From JBATTK01 sp049670505 (lineage in GTDB: Bacteria; Bacteroidota; Bacteroidia; Flavobacteriales; Flavobacteriaceae), in NCBI GenBank assembly GCA_049670505.1, contig JBATTK010000147.1, positions 1 through 33,391 on the forward strand: a DNA stretch of 33,391 bases, given 5' to 3'. A program made the position numbers and the translations under genes. Positions within the stretch are counted from its first letter, which is position 1, and the number at the start of each line of letters is the position of its first letter. Below are positions 1 to 8,049 of the stretch, one piece after another. The notes under the pieces were generated by a model. That model was not told where the DNA came from. It saw only the letters and a list, made by a program, of their open reading frames with translations, and did not search any database.

Positions 1-224
1 CCACCTTCCCTTGACTAAGGGAAGGAGCTGAAATTCATGTTCCCAATGGAATTTTTGGTGAGATGAGTGCTATACAAATCAGCTTATTCCAGCCCAAAAC
101 CTTAAACCTTGAACCAGAAACTGGATACTGGAAAACTGAATACTAGAAGTTGGAAACTAGACACTGAAAGCTGGAAAAAAGACAAAGGATAAAAGATGAA
201 AGAAAAAAGAAACTGAATACTGAA
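1..224. other. Intergenic region with a hairpin and degenerate repeats
   Basis: No gene is visible. Bases 4-25 form a perfect 9-bp inverted repeat (CCTTCCCTT, loop gact, AAGGGAAGG), which could end a transcript arriving from off the left edge or be an intergenic repeat. Bases 105-222 are purine-rich and carry loosely repeated units such as 'aactggatactgg', 'aaactgaatactag' and 'aaactgaatactg'. A similar purine-rich stretch occurs at 7150-7215. These look like degenerate intergenic repeats, not coding sequence. Confidence 0.5.
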
Positions 225-1169
225 TTATTTCTGTTTCTCCGCTTCTTCCACTTCGTAATAGGTTATTTTTCTGGTCGTATAGGCATTTTCGGGCGTAATG
301 ATCTGTTTTATCCAATTCCCCTCTTCTCCATTATCATATTGATAGATATATTCCTTAGTTTCCTCTAAATCACCTGTTTTGGTCTTAACTTTGGATAACA
401 TTCCCTTGTCATTGTATGTGTTGGTTATTACCGATTGTATTACAAAAGACTTCTCCTTCCCGTCATAAACAAAACGCTGTTCCTTAATCAATTTGTCATT
501 AGCACTGTAAATTTTTTCAATAGCCTTGTCCGGCTGCCCTTCCAAAAATTTCTTGGTCAAATGAATACGCTGTACCCCTTTATTTCTGGTCTTTCTTTTG
601 GAATCCCGAACGGATTGTTGGATTACTTCGTTTAAAAAATAGGTTTTTGTAGTTTCACCCTTGTAGGTGACATATTCGATATGGGTCTCATCTATACCAT
701 CATTATTGGTACGCCTAATTTTTATAAGCTTTCCTTCCGAATCGTATTGGTATTCATATTGATCCAGAAAATCCTCGTTATACGAATATATCTTTTCGAG
801 TATTTTTTTATTGGCCGTAGTGTCTATTTCGTAAATGTTGGCGATAGAAGTACTTTTGTCAAATACATTGTCCCTATAATTTTCCAGTCGCTTTTCAATG
901 ACGTCCCCATTGCTGTACTTATAATAAGTAATGTCGTAATCGGAATCATTGTAACGGGTAACGGATTTAGTAAGGAATCCTGCTTCATTGAAATCAAATT
1001 CCTCTTTCCCGTAATCTGTTATCACCAAGCAGGATTTAACGGTGCCTTTAAGGTCAAAATCCTTTAGGGTAAAGATTTTTAATTCTTGTGAACGCAACGG
1101 AATAGGTGCTACAAGAGTGCAAACTCCAATAAACGTAAAAAGGAAATTAGTTAGGTAGTTTTGTATCAT
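225..1169 (-). CDS. Secreted YD/RHS-like repeat protein, hypothetical
   Basis: Function unknown. The frame is open up to an ATG at 1211, but the ATG at 1169 places a normal signal peptide (about 28 residues, hydrophobic core LTNFLFTFIGVCTLVAP, cleavage near RSQ/E) at the N-terminus, so I use that start (314 aa). The mature protein has repeated short blocks rich in Tyr, Asp, Asn and Gly, such as 'YEYQYDSEGKLIKI', 'NTYNDKGMLSKV' and 'YQYDNGEEGNWIK', which resemble YD repeats of wall- or surface-associated proteins. No catalytic motif is visible. It lies downstream of dnaK on the same strand but a hairpin terminator separates them, so it is probably transcribed separately. Confidence 0.75.
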   Translation of the reverse strand: MIQNYLTNFLFTFIGVCTLVAPIPLRSQELKIFTLKDFDLKGTVKSCLVITDYGKEEFDFNEAGFLTKSVTRYNDSDYDITYYKYSNGDVIEKRLENYRDNVFDKSTSIANIYEIDTTANKKILEKIYSYNEDFLDQYEYQYDSEGKLIKIRRTNNDGIDETHIEYVTYKGETTKTYFLNEVIQQSVRDSKRKTRNKGVQRIHLTKKFLEGQPDKAIEKIYSANDKLIKEQRFVYDGKEKSFVIQSVITNTYNDKGMLSKVKTKTGDLEETKEYIYQYDNGEEGNWIKQIITPENAYTTRKITYYEVEEAEKQK

Positions 1170-1237
1170 ACACTCAGAATTACTTTTCAAAATTACTGTA
1201 TATTCTCTCAAGAGAAAACAAATTATATACCAAAAGT

Positions 1238-1267
1238 AAAAAGGGACGATAAATATCGCCCCTTTTT
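1238..1267 (-). terminator. Intrinsic terminator of dnaK
   Basis: A 14-bp inverted repeat (AAAAAGGG-A-CGATA on one arm, TATCG-C-CCCTTTTT on the other) lies between dnaK and the next minus-strand gene. Read as minus-strand RNA the single non-Watson-Crick pair is a G-U wobble, while in plus-strand RNA it is an A-C mismatch. This fits termination of the dnaK transcript, with a run of five U after the stem. Confidence 0.7.
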
Positions 1268-1298
1268 ATGTGTTATGATACCATTATCGTTGTATCAC

Positions 1299-3206
1299 TT
1301 ATTTCACTTCTTCAAAATCAACATCTTCCACGTTGTCACCATCCGTAGTAGTGTCGGCCGTTGCTTCTTCCCCATTCTGTGGGGCTCCTTCCTGTTGTGC
1401 TTCTGCCTGTGCTTTGTACATTTCTTCCGAAGCTACTTTCCAAGCTTCATTGATTTTCTCCAAAGCAGGTGCTATAATCACCACGTCCTTGGTTTCATAA
1501 GCTTTCTTCAATTCTTCCAAAGCTTCTTCAATAGGCTTCTTCTTATCCTCCGAAAGTTTATCGCCAAATTCCTTCAACTGTTTTTCCGTTTGAAAAATCA
1601 TCCCATCCGCTTCGTTCAATTTATCAGCGGTCTCTTTGGCTTTTTTATCGGATTCCGCGTTAGCTTCGGCTTCGGCTTTCATTTTCTTGATTTCCTCTTC
1701 AGTCAATCCGGAAGAAGCTTCTATTCTGATATCCTGTGTTTTATTGGTGGCTTTATCCGTAGCTGAAACTTTTATGATACCATTGGCATCTATATCAAAA
1801 GTAACCTCAATTTGAGGTGTTCCCCTCGGAGCAGGTGGAATACCATCCAAATGGAAACGTCCAATAGTTTTATTGTCCGTTGCCATAGAACGTTCCCCTT
1901 GCAACACATGGATTTCCACAGAAGGCTGGTTATCGGCCGCAGTAGAGAATACCTGTGATTTCTTTGTTGGGATTGTTGTATTGGCCTCGATCAATTTGGT
2001 CATTACGCTTCCCATAGTCTCAATACCTAAAGACAAGGGTGTAACATCCAATAGGAGTACATCCTTTACATCCCCTGTTAACACACCCCCCTGTATGGCA
2101 GCACCTACGGCTACCACCTCATCCGGATTTACTCCTTTTGAGGGTTTCTTTCCAAAGAACTTTTCCACTGCTTCCTGTACGGCAGGAATTCTGGTAGATC
2201 CACCGACCAGAATAATCTCGTCTATATCACTTTTGGAGAGTCCGGCCGCTTTCAGTGCAGTTTCACAAGGAGCAATAGTACGTTTTACCAAATCCTCTAT
2301 CAATTGCTCAAATTTAGCTCTGGACAAGGTACGTACCAAGTGTTTTGGTCCACTAGCTGTAGCGGTCACATAGGGTAAATTGATTTCTGTCTGTGCAGAT
2401 GATGATAATTCTATCTTGGCCTTCTCCGCAGCTTCCCGTAAACGTTGCAATGCCATGGCATCGTCCCGTAAATCTATACTTTCATCCTTTTTGAACTCCT
2501 CTGCCAACCAGTCAATAATTTTTTGGTCTACGTCGTCACCGCCCAAATGCGTATCGCCATCGGTAGCCAATACTTCAAAAACGCCATCGCCTAACTCCAA
2601 GATAGATACATCATGTGTTCCTCCTCCAAAATCGAATACTACTATTTTTTGATCCGTATCCTTTTTATCCATTCCGTAGGCCAAAGATGCCGCGGTAGGT
2701 TCATTAATGATACGCTCTACAGTAAGTCCGGCAATTTCACCGGCTTCCTTGGTCGCTTGTCTTTGTGCATCATTAAAATAGGCAGGTACGGTAATTACCG
2801 CTCTTGTAACTGTCTGCCCTAAATAGTCTTCCGCTGTTTTCTTCATTTTCTGAAGAATCATTGCAGACAATTCCTGAGGAGTGTATAAGCGGCCATCAAT
2901 ATCTACCCTAGGGGTATTATTATCTCCTTTTACCACTTTATAGGGTACTCTATCCGCTTCCTTTTTAGACTCGGAGAATTTGTTCCCCATAAAACGCTTT
3001 ATGGAATATATGGTCTTGTGCGGATTGGTAACCGCCTGTCTTTTAGCAGGGTCACCAACCTTTATCTCTCCACCTTCTACAAATGCAATGACAGAAGGTG
3101 TAGTTCTTTTACCTTCTGCGTTCGGGATTACAACCGGCTCGTTACCTTCCATTACGGAGACGCAAGAGTTTGTTGTTCCTAAATCTATTCCAATAATCTT
3201 ACTCAT
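1299..3206 (-). CDS. dnaK: Molecular chaperone DnaK (Hsp70)
   Basis: ATP-dependent cytosolic Hsp70 chaperone that works with DnaJ and GrpE to fold and refold proteins. The 635-aa length is normal. The N-terminus has the phosphate-1 motif GIDLGTTNSCVSVMEG, followed by the actin-like ATPase signatures (VVFDFGGGTHDVSIL; DEIILVGGSTRIPAVQ), the interdomain linker DVLLLDVTPLSLGIET, the beta-sandwich substrate domain, and a helical lid ending in an acidic tail with EDVDFEEVK. dnaJ and grpE are not in the window. Upstream (3259-3298) there is a sigma-54-like promoter and an inverted repeat, described separately. The start ATG at 3206 keeps the usual MSKIIGIDLGTT beginning. Confidence 0.98.
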   Translation of the reverse strand: MSKIIGIDLGTTNSCVSVMEGNEPVVIPNAEGKRTTPSVIAFVEGGEIKVGDPAKRQAVTNPHKTIYSIKRFMGNKFSESKKEADRVPYKVVKGDNNTPRVDIDGRLYTPQELSAMILQKMKKTAEDYLGQTVTRAVITVPAYFNDAQRQATKEAGEIAGLTVERIINEPTAASLAYGMDKKDTDQKIVVFDFGGGTHDVSILELGDGVFEVLATDGDTHLGGDDVDQKIIDWLAEEFKKDESIDLRDDAMALQRLREAAEKAKIELSSSAQTEINLPYVTATASGPKHLVRTLSRAKFEQLIEDLVKRTIAPCETALKAAGLSKSDIDEIILVGGSTRIPAVQEAVEKFFGKKPSKGVNPDEVVAVGAAIQGGVLTGDVKDVLLLDVTPLSLGIETMGSVMTKLIEANTTIPTKKSQVFSTAADNQPSVEIHVLQGERSMATDNKTIGRFHLDGIPPAPRGTPQIEVTFDIDANGIIKVSATDKATNKTQDIRIEASSGLTEEEIKKMKAEAEANAESDKKAKETADKLNEADGMIFQTEKQLKEFGDKLSEDKKKPIEEALEELKKAYETKDVVIIAPALEKINEAWKVASEEMYKAQAEAQQEGAPQNGEEATADTTTDGDNVEDVDFEEVK

Positions 3207-3258
3207 TCTGTATGTTTTTAATATTAGTGCTTCATAATTTTAACTGTTCATGAAATGA

Positions 3259-3273
3259 CAAACAATATGCCAA
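3259..3273 (-). promoter_or_regulatory. Sigma-54-like -24/-12 element for dnaK
   Basis: On the minus strand this reads TTGGCATATTGTTTG. TTGGCA and TTG have the spacing of a sigma-54 promoter (consensus TTGGCACG-N4-TTGC), but the last C of the -12 GC is T. A start about 12 bases further on would give dnaK a leader of roughly 40 bases. No good TAnnTTTG match with a TTG box is seen in this leader. The assignment rests on pattern only. Confidence 0.45.
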
Positions 3274-3283
3274 GAGCAAAAAA

Positions 3284-3298
3284 CTGACAGGATGTCAC
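3284..3298. promoter_or_regulatory. Inverted repeat upstream of dnaK promoter
   Basis: Perfect TGACA-gga-TGTCA inverted repeat, 11 bases upstream of the -24 box of the dnaK promoter candidate. It could be an operator or activator site for stress control of dnaK. It does not match CIRCE (TTAGCACTC-N9-GAGTGCTAA). Confidence 0.4.
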
Positions 3299-3405
3299 TT
3301 TGGTTGATTCCGTGCGGAACCGAATGCCCTTAAATATAACTAGTTGAGCTCAGTTCATGAAAGATAAGTTTTAGTCCGCAGGGTATACCATGAACTAAAA
3401 TCCTT

Positions 3406-3413
3406 TAGATTTG
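3406..3413 (+). promoter_or_regulatory. Possible -7 box for the ECF sigma gene
   Basis: TAGATTTG matches the Bacteroidota -7 consensus TAnnTTTG and lies 79 bases before the GTG start of the sigma-factor gene. No TTG is present at the expected -33 distance, so this is weak. An inverted repeat AGTTCATG (3352-3359) / CATGAACT (3390-3397) lies just upstream and could bind a regulator. Confidence 0.3.
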
Positions 3414-3492
3414 TAATTAAGGATGTAACGGAAAATTCCTTTATCCGTGCGCAAAAGTATATTTCAAAAAAATGGGCTGAAACAAAAAACAG

Positions 3493-4797
3493 GTGAAAGA
3501 TCAATTAGAAATCCAACAACTTATAGAACACCTTTTTAGGCATGAATCCGGAAAAATGGTCTCCGTTTTAACCGGTGTCTTTGGTTCCGAAAATCTAATT
3601 CTTGCAGAAGATATTGTACAAGATACCCTCATTGAAGCCATAAAGAATTGGACCTATGGCGGTATTCCGAACAATCCTACCGCTTGGCTTTACATTGTGG
3701 CCAAAAACAAAACCTTAAACGCAGTAAAAAGGGAAAAGTATCAAAAAAAGTATGCTTTTGAGCTTGGGCATTTACCGGAATCGCCTGCAATTTTTGAATT
3801 GGATACGGATCAACTTTTTTCCGAGGAAGGAATTTCGGACGATCAATTACGGATGATGTTCATGTGCTGTCATCCATCTATTTCCAAGGACTCGCAAATA
3901 GTGCTTATTTTAAAAACACTGTGCGGCTTTAACATCGTGGAAATTGCAAAAGCCTTTTTTAGCAGTACTGATACTATCAACAAACGTCTGGTAAGGGCAA
4001 GAAAGAAAATAAGGCAGGACAAAATTGCGTTCGAAGTGCCTAAAAAACATGAACTCAATAATCGATTAGATGCCGTATTGGAAGCTATTTATCTTTTGTT
4101 CAATGAAGGCTATAGTGCTTCATCGGGGGAACTATTGATTAGATATGAACTTTGTGAGGAAGCTATCCGACTTACCCAAATTATGGTGAACAACCCCTAC
4201 GTGACACACCAAACAAATGTGTACGCCCTGCTATCGTTAATGCAATTGAATGCCTCCAGGTTCAAGGCTCGCGAAGATGAGGCTGGAAATATCTTTACCT
4301 TGGAAGAACAAAATCGTTCTTTATGGGACTTTTCCCTTATGGAAAAAGGATTTAAGAATTTAGAACTTTCTTCGCAACAAGGAGAGGTATCCATTTATCA
4401 TATTTTGGCATCTATTTCGTCCTATTATTGTTCGGCAAAAGACTTCAGGTCTACGGACTGGAAAAGTATCCTGGAACTCTATGACAAATTATTGCTGATC
4501 AACAACACTCCGATCATCATCCTTAATCGTGCCATAATCCTATCAAAAGTCCATACTGTTGAAACAGCCATTAGAGAATTGGAGCGTATAAAAAATGAGA
4601 AAACGATGCAGTCAAATTATTTGTTTTATGCAACCAAAACAGAACTCTACATACAATTAAAGAACTATGCCATTGCCCGCGAATCGCTAAAAAAAGCAAT
4701 TGCATTGGCGCCGTTGCCCACGGAAAAGAGAATGTTGCAAAACAGATTTAAGAAGTATTTTGATAAAAAAAGGAATACGAATGTCCCTATGACCTAA
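3493..4797 (+). CDS. ECF42-type RNA polymerase sigma factor
   Basis: Extracytoplasmic-function sigma factor with a long C-terminal extension. Region 2 lies at about residues 15-80 (AEDIVQDTLIEAIKNW; PTAWLYIVAKNKTLNAVKR). Region 4 lies at about 115-175 and carries the subgroup hallmark FMCCHP (C125-C126-H127-P128). The extension starts with LLFNEGYSAS (about 201-210) and continues as helical TPR-like sequence to 434 aa. These features, and the DGPF/YCII gene 54 bases downstream, identify the ECF42 group. The start is GTG; no better ATG is seen. No anti-sigma factor gene is adjacent, which is normal for this group, where the C-terminal domain is thought to control activity. Confidence 0.92.
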   Translation: MKDQLEIQQLIEHLFRHESGKMVSVLTGVFGSENLILAEDIVQDTLIEAIKNWTYGGIPNNPTAWLYIVAKNKTLNAVKREKYQKKYAFELGHLPESPAIFELDTDQLFSEEGISDDQLRMMFMCCHPSISKDSQIVLILKTLCGFNIVEIAKAFFSSTDTINKRLVRARKKIRQDKIAFEVPKKHELNNRLDAVLEAIYLLFNEGYSASSGELLIRYELCEEAIRLTQIMVNNPYVTHQTNVYALLSLMQLNASRFKAREDEAGNIFTLEEQNRSLWDFSLMEKGFKNLELSSQQGEVSIYHILASISSYYCSAKDFRSTDWKSILELYDKLLLINNTPIIILNRAIILSKVHTVETAIRELERIKNEKTMQSNYLFYATKTELYIQLKNYAIARESLKKAIALAPLPTEKRMLQNRFKKYFDKKRNTNVPMT

Positions 4798-4851
4798 ACT
4801 CAGTTGTCATAATAGTAGTAAACCTTAATATAAATTAAAAAACAGAAACCA

Positions 4852-5208
4852 ATGAAGGATTATCTATTATTAATCAGGACCGAGGGAAGTGTTTGGGAAG
4901 ATCTTTCTCCGGAACAATTGCAAAAACACATGGAACACGGAAGTGCGTATATTGGAAAGCTAATAAAAGAGGGTACGCTAAAAAGTGCCAGTCCTATTGA
5001 AAAAGATGGCAGTAGAATTATAAAAGAGAGTAATGGTGCCTTAAAAGATGGCCCGTTCAATGAGAGTAAGGAAGTAGTTGCCGGATATTTTCATATCACT
5101 GCAGGCGATATCGACGATGCCGTTGGAATTGCCAAGGAAAATCCTATTTTCGGGGACATTCCTACTAAAATTGAGATTTATCCAATGATGCCGATCGGCG
5201 GGAACTAA
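4852..5208 (+). CDS. YCII-related DGPF-domain protein
   Basis: Small cytosolic protein (118 aa) of the YCII/DGPF family, the usual partner of ECF42 sigma factors. The naming motif DGPF is at residues 66-69, followed by SKEVVAGYFHITAGDIDDAV, typical of the ferredoxin-like fold. The family is often linked to oxidative-stress or detoxification responses, but the reaction is not known. It follows the sigma gene by 54 bases and ends before a strong terminator, so the two genes form a likely operon or regulator-target pair. Confidence 0.92.
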   Translation: MKDYLLLIRTEGSVWEDLSPEQLQKHMEHGSAYIGKLIKEGTLKSASPIEKDGSRIIKESNGALKDGPFNESKEVVAGYFHITAGDIDDAVGIAKENPIFGDIPTKIEIYPMMPIGGN

Positions 5209-5234
5209 AACAGTTCTAAACCCGTTTAAACGAA

Positions 5235-5284
5235 AACAGGGAGAATGCAAGTTTTGATTATTTGTATTTTCCCTGTTGTTTTTT
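5235..5284 (+). terminator. Strong intrinsic terminator after the DGPF gene
   Basis: 16-bp stem (arms 5235-5250 and 5262-5277, with two G-U wobbles in the plus-strand RNA), an 11-base loop, then a run of six T at 5279-5284. It lies 26 bases after the DGPF stop codon and ends the ECF42/DGPF unit. Confidence 0.85.
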
Positions 5285-5472
5285 GTTGTAAAGGAAAGAT
5301 CATTGATTAGGAAACCACTAAGGCAATACTGCTGCCTCCGTGCCCTTTTCGGCAACCTGGTATTAGAAATTCCGACCCCGATAATACTCCTATTTTTAAA
5401 TAATTGTTATGTAATTTCACTATATTCCCTTACCTAAAAACGAGAGATCATTACATCAAAAAAACAGAAGCG

Positions 5473-7149
5473 ATGAATTTTAAAAATTTGATGCTCATAA
5501 TTACACTATCCATTATACTAGCTGTGGATGCTCAAATAAGTGAATCCCAATCCCAACAAATTGACAGTATATTCCTTGAATGGAATTTACCCAATAGACC
5601 GGGAGGCGCCATTGGAGTTTTGCAAAATAGTAAAACTGTTTTTTCAAAAGCCTATGGTCTTGCAAGTTTAGAGTATCTGGTACCTAATACAAAGGAAACA
5701 ATATTCAATACCGGATCGGTTTCCAAACAGTTCACGGCCATGGGAATAGTCTTATTGCAACAACAAGGAAAATTATCCTTTGATGATGATATTAGAAAAC
5801 ACCTACCTGAAATCCCTGAATTTAAGTATCCCATTACCATACGTCATTTACTGCATCATACAAGTGGCCTAAGAAGTCTCCATGCCATGCTGGAGCTGGC
5901 CGGTTGGAGGGGTGACGATGCTAGGACCAATGCGGATCTCAATAGGTTCATGACAAATCAAGTAGACCTAAACTTTAAACCAGGGGAAGAATATGCATAT
6001 TGTAATACAGGTTATATGTTAATGGTGAATATCATAGAAAAAATCACCAAAGAAAAATTCCCTGACTGGATGAAAGCATCCATATTCGAACCCTTAGGGA
6101 TGACGAGTACTTATGTTGAGGACAACTATGCCAGAATTGTACCCAATAACGCCACTTCCTATCACAAGGGACAAACCGATGAACTCGACAGAGCCATAGC
6201 ATATTGGGGATACGTTGGTTCCGGGAATATGCATGCTACGACCAGTGATCTATTAAAGTGGCTAAAGAATTTTTATGACCCACAAGAAAATTGGGAGGCA
6301 TCTTTTGAATTGATGCAAACATTGGATAAATTCAATGATGGTTCGGATAATAATTACGCTTTTGGAGTGGTTCTGGATACTAATAACGGCCACGATAGAA
6401 TTCAACATGGCGGGGCTATCGGAGGGTTTAGGGCATTTGTTGCGGTTTATCCCGAAGCGCAATTAAGTATTGCCGTACTGACCAATTTTTCTTCCTCCTC
6501 ACCGGGTTCAAAAGCCGACCGAATTGCTGAAATACTTTTACCGAAACTAGTGGGCGACCCTATGGAAAACGAGAATACGATAACTTCATTGAACGCCATG
6601 AAGCTTTCTGGTGATCAACTAAAAAAATACGAGGGTTCCTATTGGAACGATGTGGATAACTATGCCCGAAAAATTTATGTAAAAAACGATACCTTAAGGT
6701 ACTCCCGTTCCGAGCGCAATGAAAGTCCAATTGTTCCTATTGGCAAGGATGAGTTTCAGATGCTGGGAGTAGATGCGGATCTCAAAGTGAAGTTTGAAAT
6801 AAATGGAAACAAGAAATCCATGATGATAATTGTAGACCAAGGCCAACCCGATATATTTGAAAGCTTTGAACCGATGTTACCTTCCAAGGAAGCAATGGTT
6901 TCCTATACCGGTAAATTCTACAGTCCTGAACTCGAAACCTCGTATAGCATTTACGCCAAGCATGATACCCTTTACTATCATCACCCCAGACATGGGGATT
7001 TTAAAATGAAAGTTGTGAAGAACGATATTTTAGAAGGGGAATGGCCCTTACTCGTTGCGAAATACCAAAGAGCGGAAGATGGTAAAATATCAGGAATCTC
7101 CGTTTCAAACGGTAGGGTAAGAAATCTTTGGTTTGAGAAACTCGAATAA
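5473..7149 (+). CDS. Secreted serine hydrolase, beta-lactamase/PBP-like fold
   Basis: Class C beta-lactamase-like serine hydrolase or D-peptidase, probably periplasmic. I start at the ATG at 5473, not at 5404, because it gives a clean signal peptide (NLMLIITLSIILAVDAQ). In this 559-aa numbering the three active-site motifs are complete: S82-V-S-K85, Y176-C-N178 and H312-G-G314. The Walker-like order and spacing fit family S12. After about residue 380 there is an extra beta-rich C-terminal domain containing two similar blocks, like the lipocalin-like DUF3471 extensions of this family. Substrate cannot be told; peptide or ester hydrolysis is more likely than antibiotic resistance. It stands alone between a terminator and a convergent gene. 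Confidence 0.88.
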   Translation: MNFKNLMLIITLSIILAVDAQISESQSQQIDSIFLEWNLPNRPGGAIGVLQNSKTVFSKAYGLASLEYLVPNTKETIFNTGSVSKQFTAMGIVLLQQQGKLSFDDDIRKHLPEIPEFKYPITIRHLLHHTSGLRSLHAMLELAGWRGDDARTNADLNRFMTNQVDLNFKPGEEYAYCNTGYMLMVNIIEKITKEKFPDWMKASIFEPLGMTSTYVEDNYARIVPNNATSYHKGQTDELDRAIAYWGYVGSGNMHATTSDLLKWLKNFYDPQENWEASFELMQTLDKFNDGSDNNYAFGVVLDTNNGHDRIQHGGAIGGFRAFVAVYPEAQLSIAVLTNFSSSSPGSKADRIAEILLPKLVGDPMENENTITSLNAMKLSGDQLKKYEGSYWNDVDNYARKIYVKNDTLRYSRSERNESPIVPIGKDEFQMLGVDADLKVKFEINGNKKSMMIIVDQGQPDIFESFEPMLPSKEAMVSYTGKFYSPELETSYSIYAKHDTLYYHHPRHGDFKMKVVKNDILEGEWPLLVAKYQRAEDGKISGISVSNGRVRNLWFEKLE

Positions 7150-7261
7150 GGGGATATGTTTCCAAAGACCGAAGACCAAGGATAAGGGACGAAAGACCAT
7201 AAGCGCTGAAAGTATTGGGTAGTTAGTAGTGGAGATAAAGGTGCTGTCCTTGGATATAAGC

Positions 7262-7356
7262 AAGTCTTTAGTAAGCAGTACGATTTTCAATTTGAAAATC
7301 ACTCAATGACCGGGTTTGGTGCCTGAGTGATCGTTAAACGATCGTATCAAAGACTT
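7262..7356. repeat. Cluster of nested inverted repeats between convergent genes
   Basis: A 95-base intergenic element with several perfect inverted repeats: outer AAGTCTTT (7262-7269) / AAAGACTT (7349-7356); ACGAT / ATCGT; GATTTTCA-att-TGAAAATC (7282-7300); ATCACTCA (7298-7305) / TGAGTGAT (7324-7331); and the near-palindrome GATCGTTAAACGATC (7329-7343). It lies between two convergent genes. It may work as a bidirectional terminator, but it lacks a clear T tract. Confidence 0.5.
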
Positions 7357-7420
7357 ATTTTCAAAAAAGTTAAACGTAAATTTTTACGCGAATAACCATT
7401 AACTTTTAGCAAAAGCCTAC

Positions 7421-7876
7421 TTAAAGACACCCTTCCTTTCTTCCGGTATCGATCAAATAAATAATTTTCCAAGCATCCCCATCCTTGAAAAGTTGAAAAG
7501 AGTTTACCCCGCAATGGCTAAAAGTATCGTTGATCCAAAATTCATAAGGTGTCCAGGCATTGGCCATTGCACCATCTACTTGGATATTAAAGGAGAGTAA
7601 CTTTTCATGGAATTGGATGCTATCCGGAATACTTACTATGGAATTGATCAATTGATCGAACTTTTGAGATCGCATTCTGGAAATTCCTTCCTTGTCCTCT
7701 CCTATCCGCTGCAAAACAACATCGGCTGCAACCGTTTGCTTTATAATGGTAGTATCCTGTTGGTGAAAGCCTTCAAAAAATGTTTCTATGGTTTTCTGTA
7801 CAGCTTCTTTCTCCGATTCTTGGGCATTTGCGATACCAAATGTCAAGGGAAGTAATAAAAAAAATAAAATTTTCAT
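7421..7876 (-). CDS. Secreted NTF2-like (SnoaL/DUF4440-type) protein
   Basis: 151 aa with a signal peptide (ILFFLLLPLTFGIANAQ, cleavage after AQ). The rest has the length and pattern of a single NTF2-like cone domain: an N-terminal helix EAVQKTIETFFEGFHQQD, then 'DTTIIKQTVAADVVL', and C-terminal strands 'NSFQLFKDGDAWKIIYLIDT'. Such domains bind small molecules or serve as dimeric scaffolds; no catalytic set can be assigned. It points away from panB, with 173 bases between the two start codons. Confidence 0.75.
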   Translation of the reverse strand: MKILFFLLLPLTFGIANAQESEKEAVQKTIETFFEGFHQQDTTIIKQTVAADVVLQRIGEDKEGISRMRSQKFDQLINSIVSIPDSIQFHEKLLSFNIQVDGAMANAWTPYEFWINDTFSHCGVNSFQLFKDGDAWKIIYLIDTGRKEGCL

Positions 7877-8049
7877 TGTGTTATGGTGTTGAGTTATATC
7901 ACTAAAAGTAACATAAATAATCTAAGCTCCCTAAATTCCTAAAGTAACACCAGTCCGTATACCTATAGATATACCCAAAATCCAAATCGATAATCATATA
8001 AACCAATTGAACAAATCTCCTTACATTTAACCCGCTTAAACTAAACTCA

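Noticed and set aside
1170..1211. Longer start of the YD-repeat-like protein
   Set aside because: The ATG at 1169 directly precedes the signal peptide.
1873..2373. Long plus-strand frame opposite dnaK (166 aa), and others at 1161-1766 and 2380-2652
   Set aside because: Antisense to dnaK, whose reading frame is fully conserved. The frames mirror its codon pattern and have no recognisable domain.
3284..3298. CIRCE/HrcA operator before dnaK
   Set aside because: The inverted repeat is TGACA-N3-TGTCA and does not match the CIRCE arms.
5041..5355. Minus-strand frame of 104 aa opposite the DGPF gene and terminator
   Set aside because: Antisense to a well-supported gene and runs through the terminator hairpin.
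5404..5472. Longer start of the serine hydrolase
   Set aside because: Would put 23 extra residues before a good signal peptide that begins at 5473.
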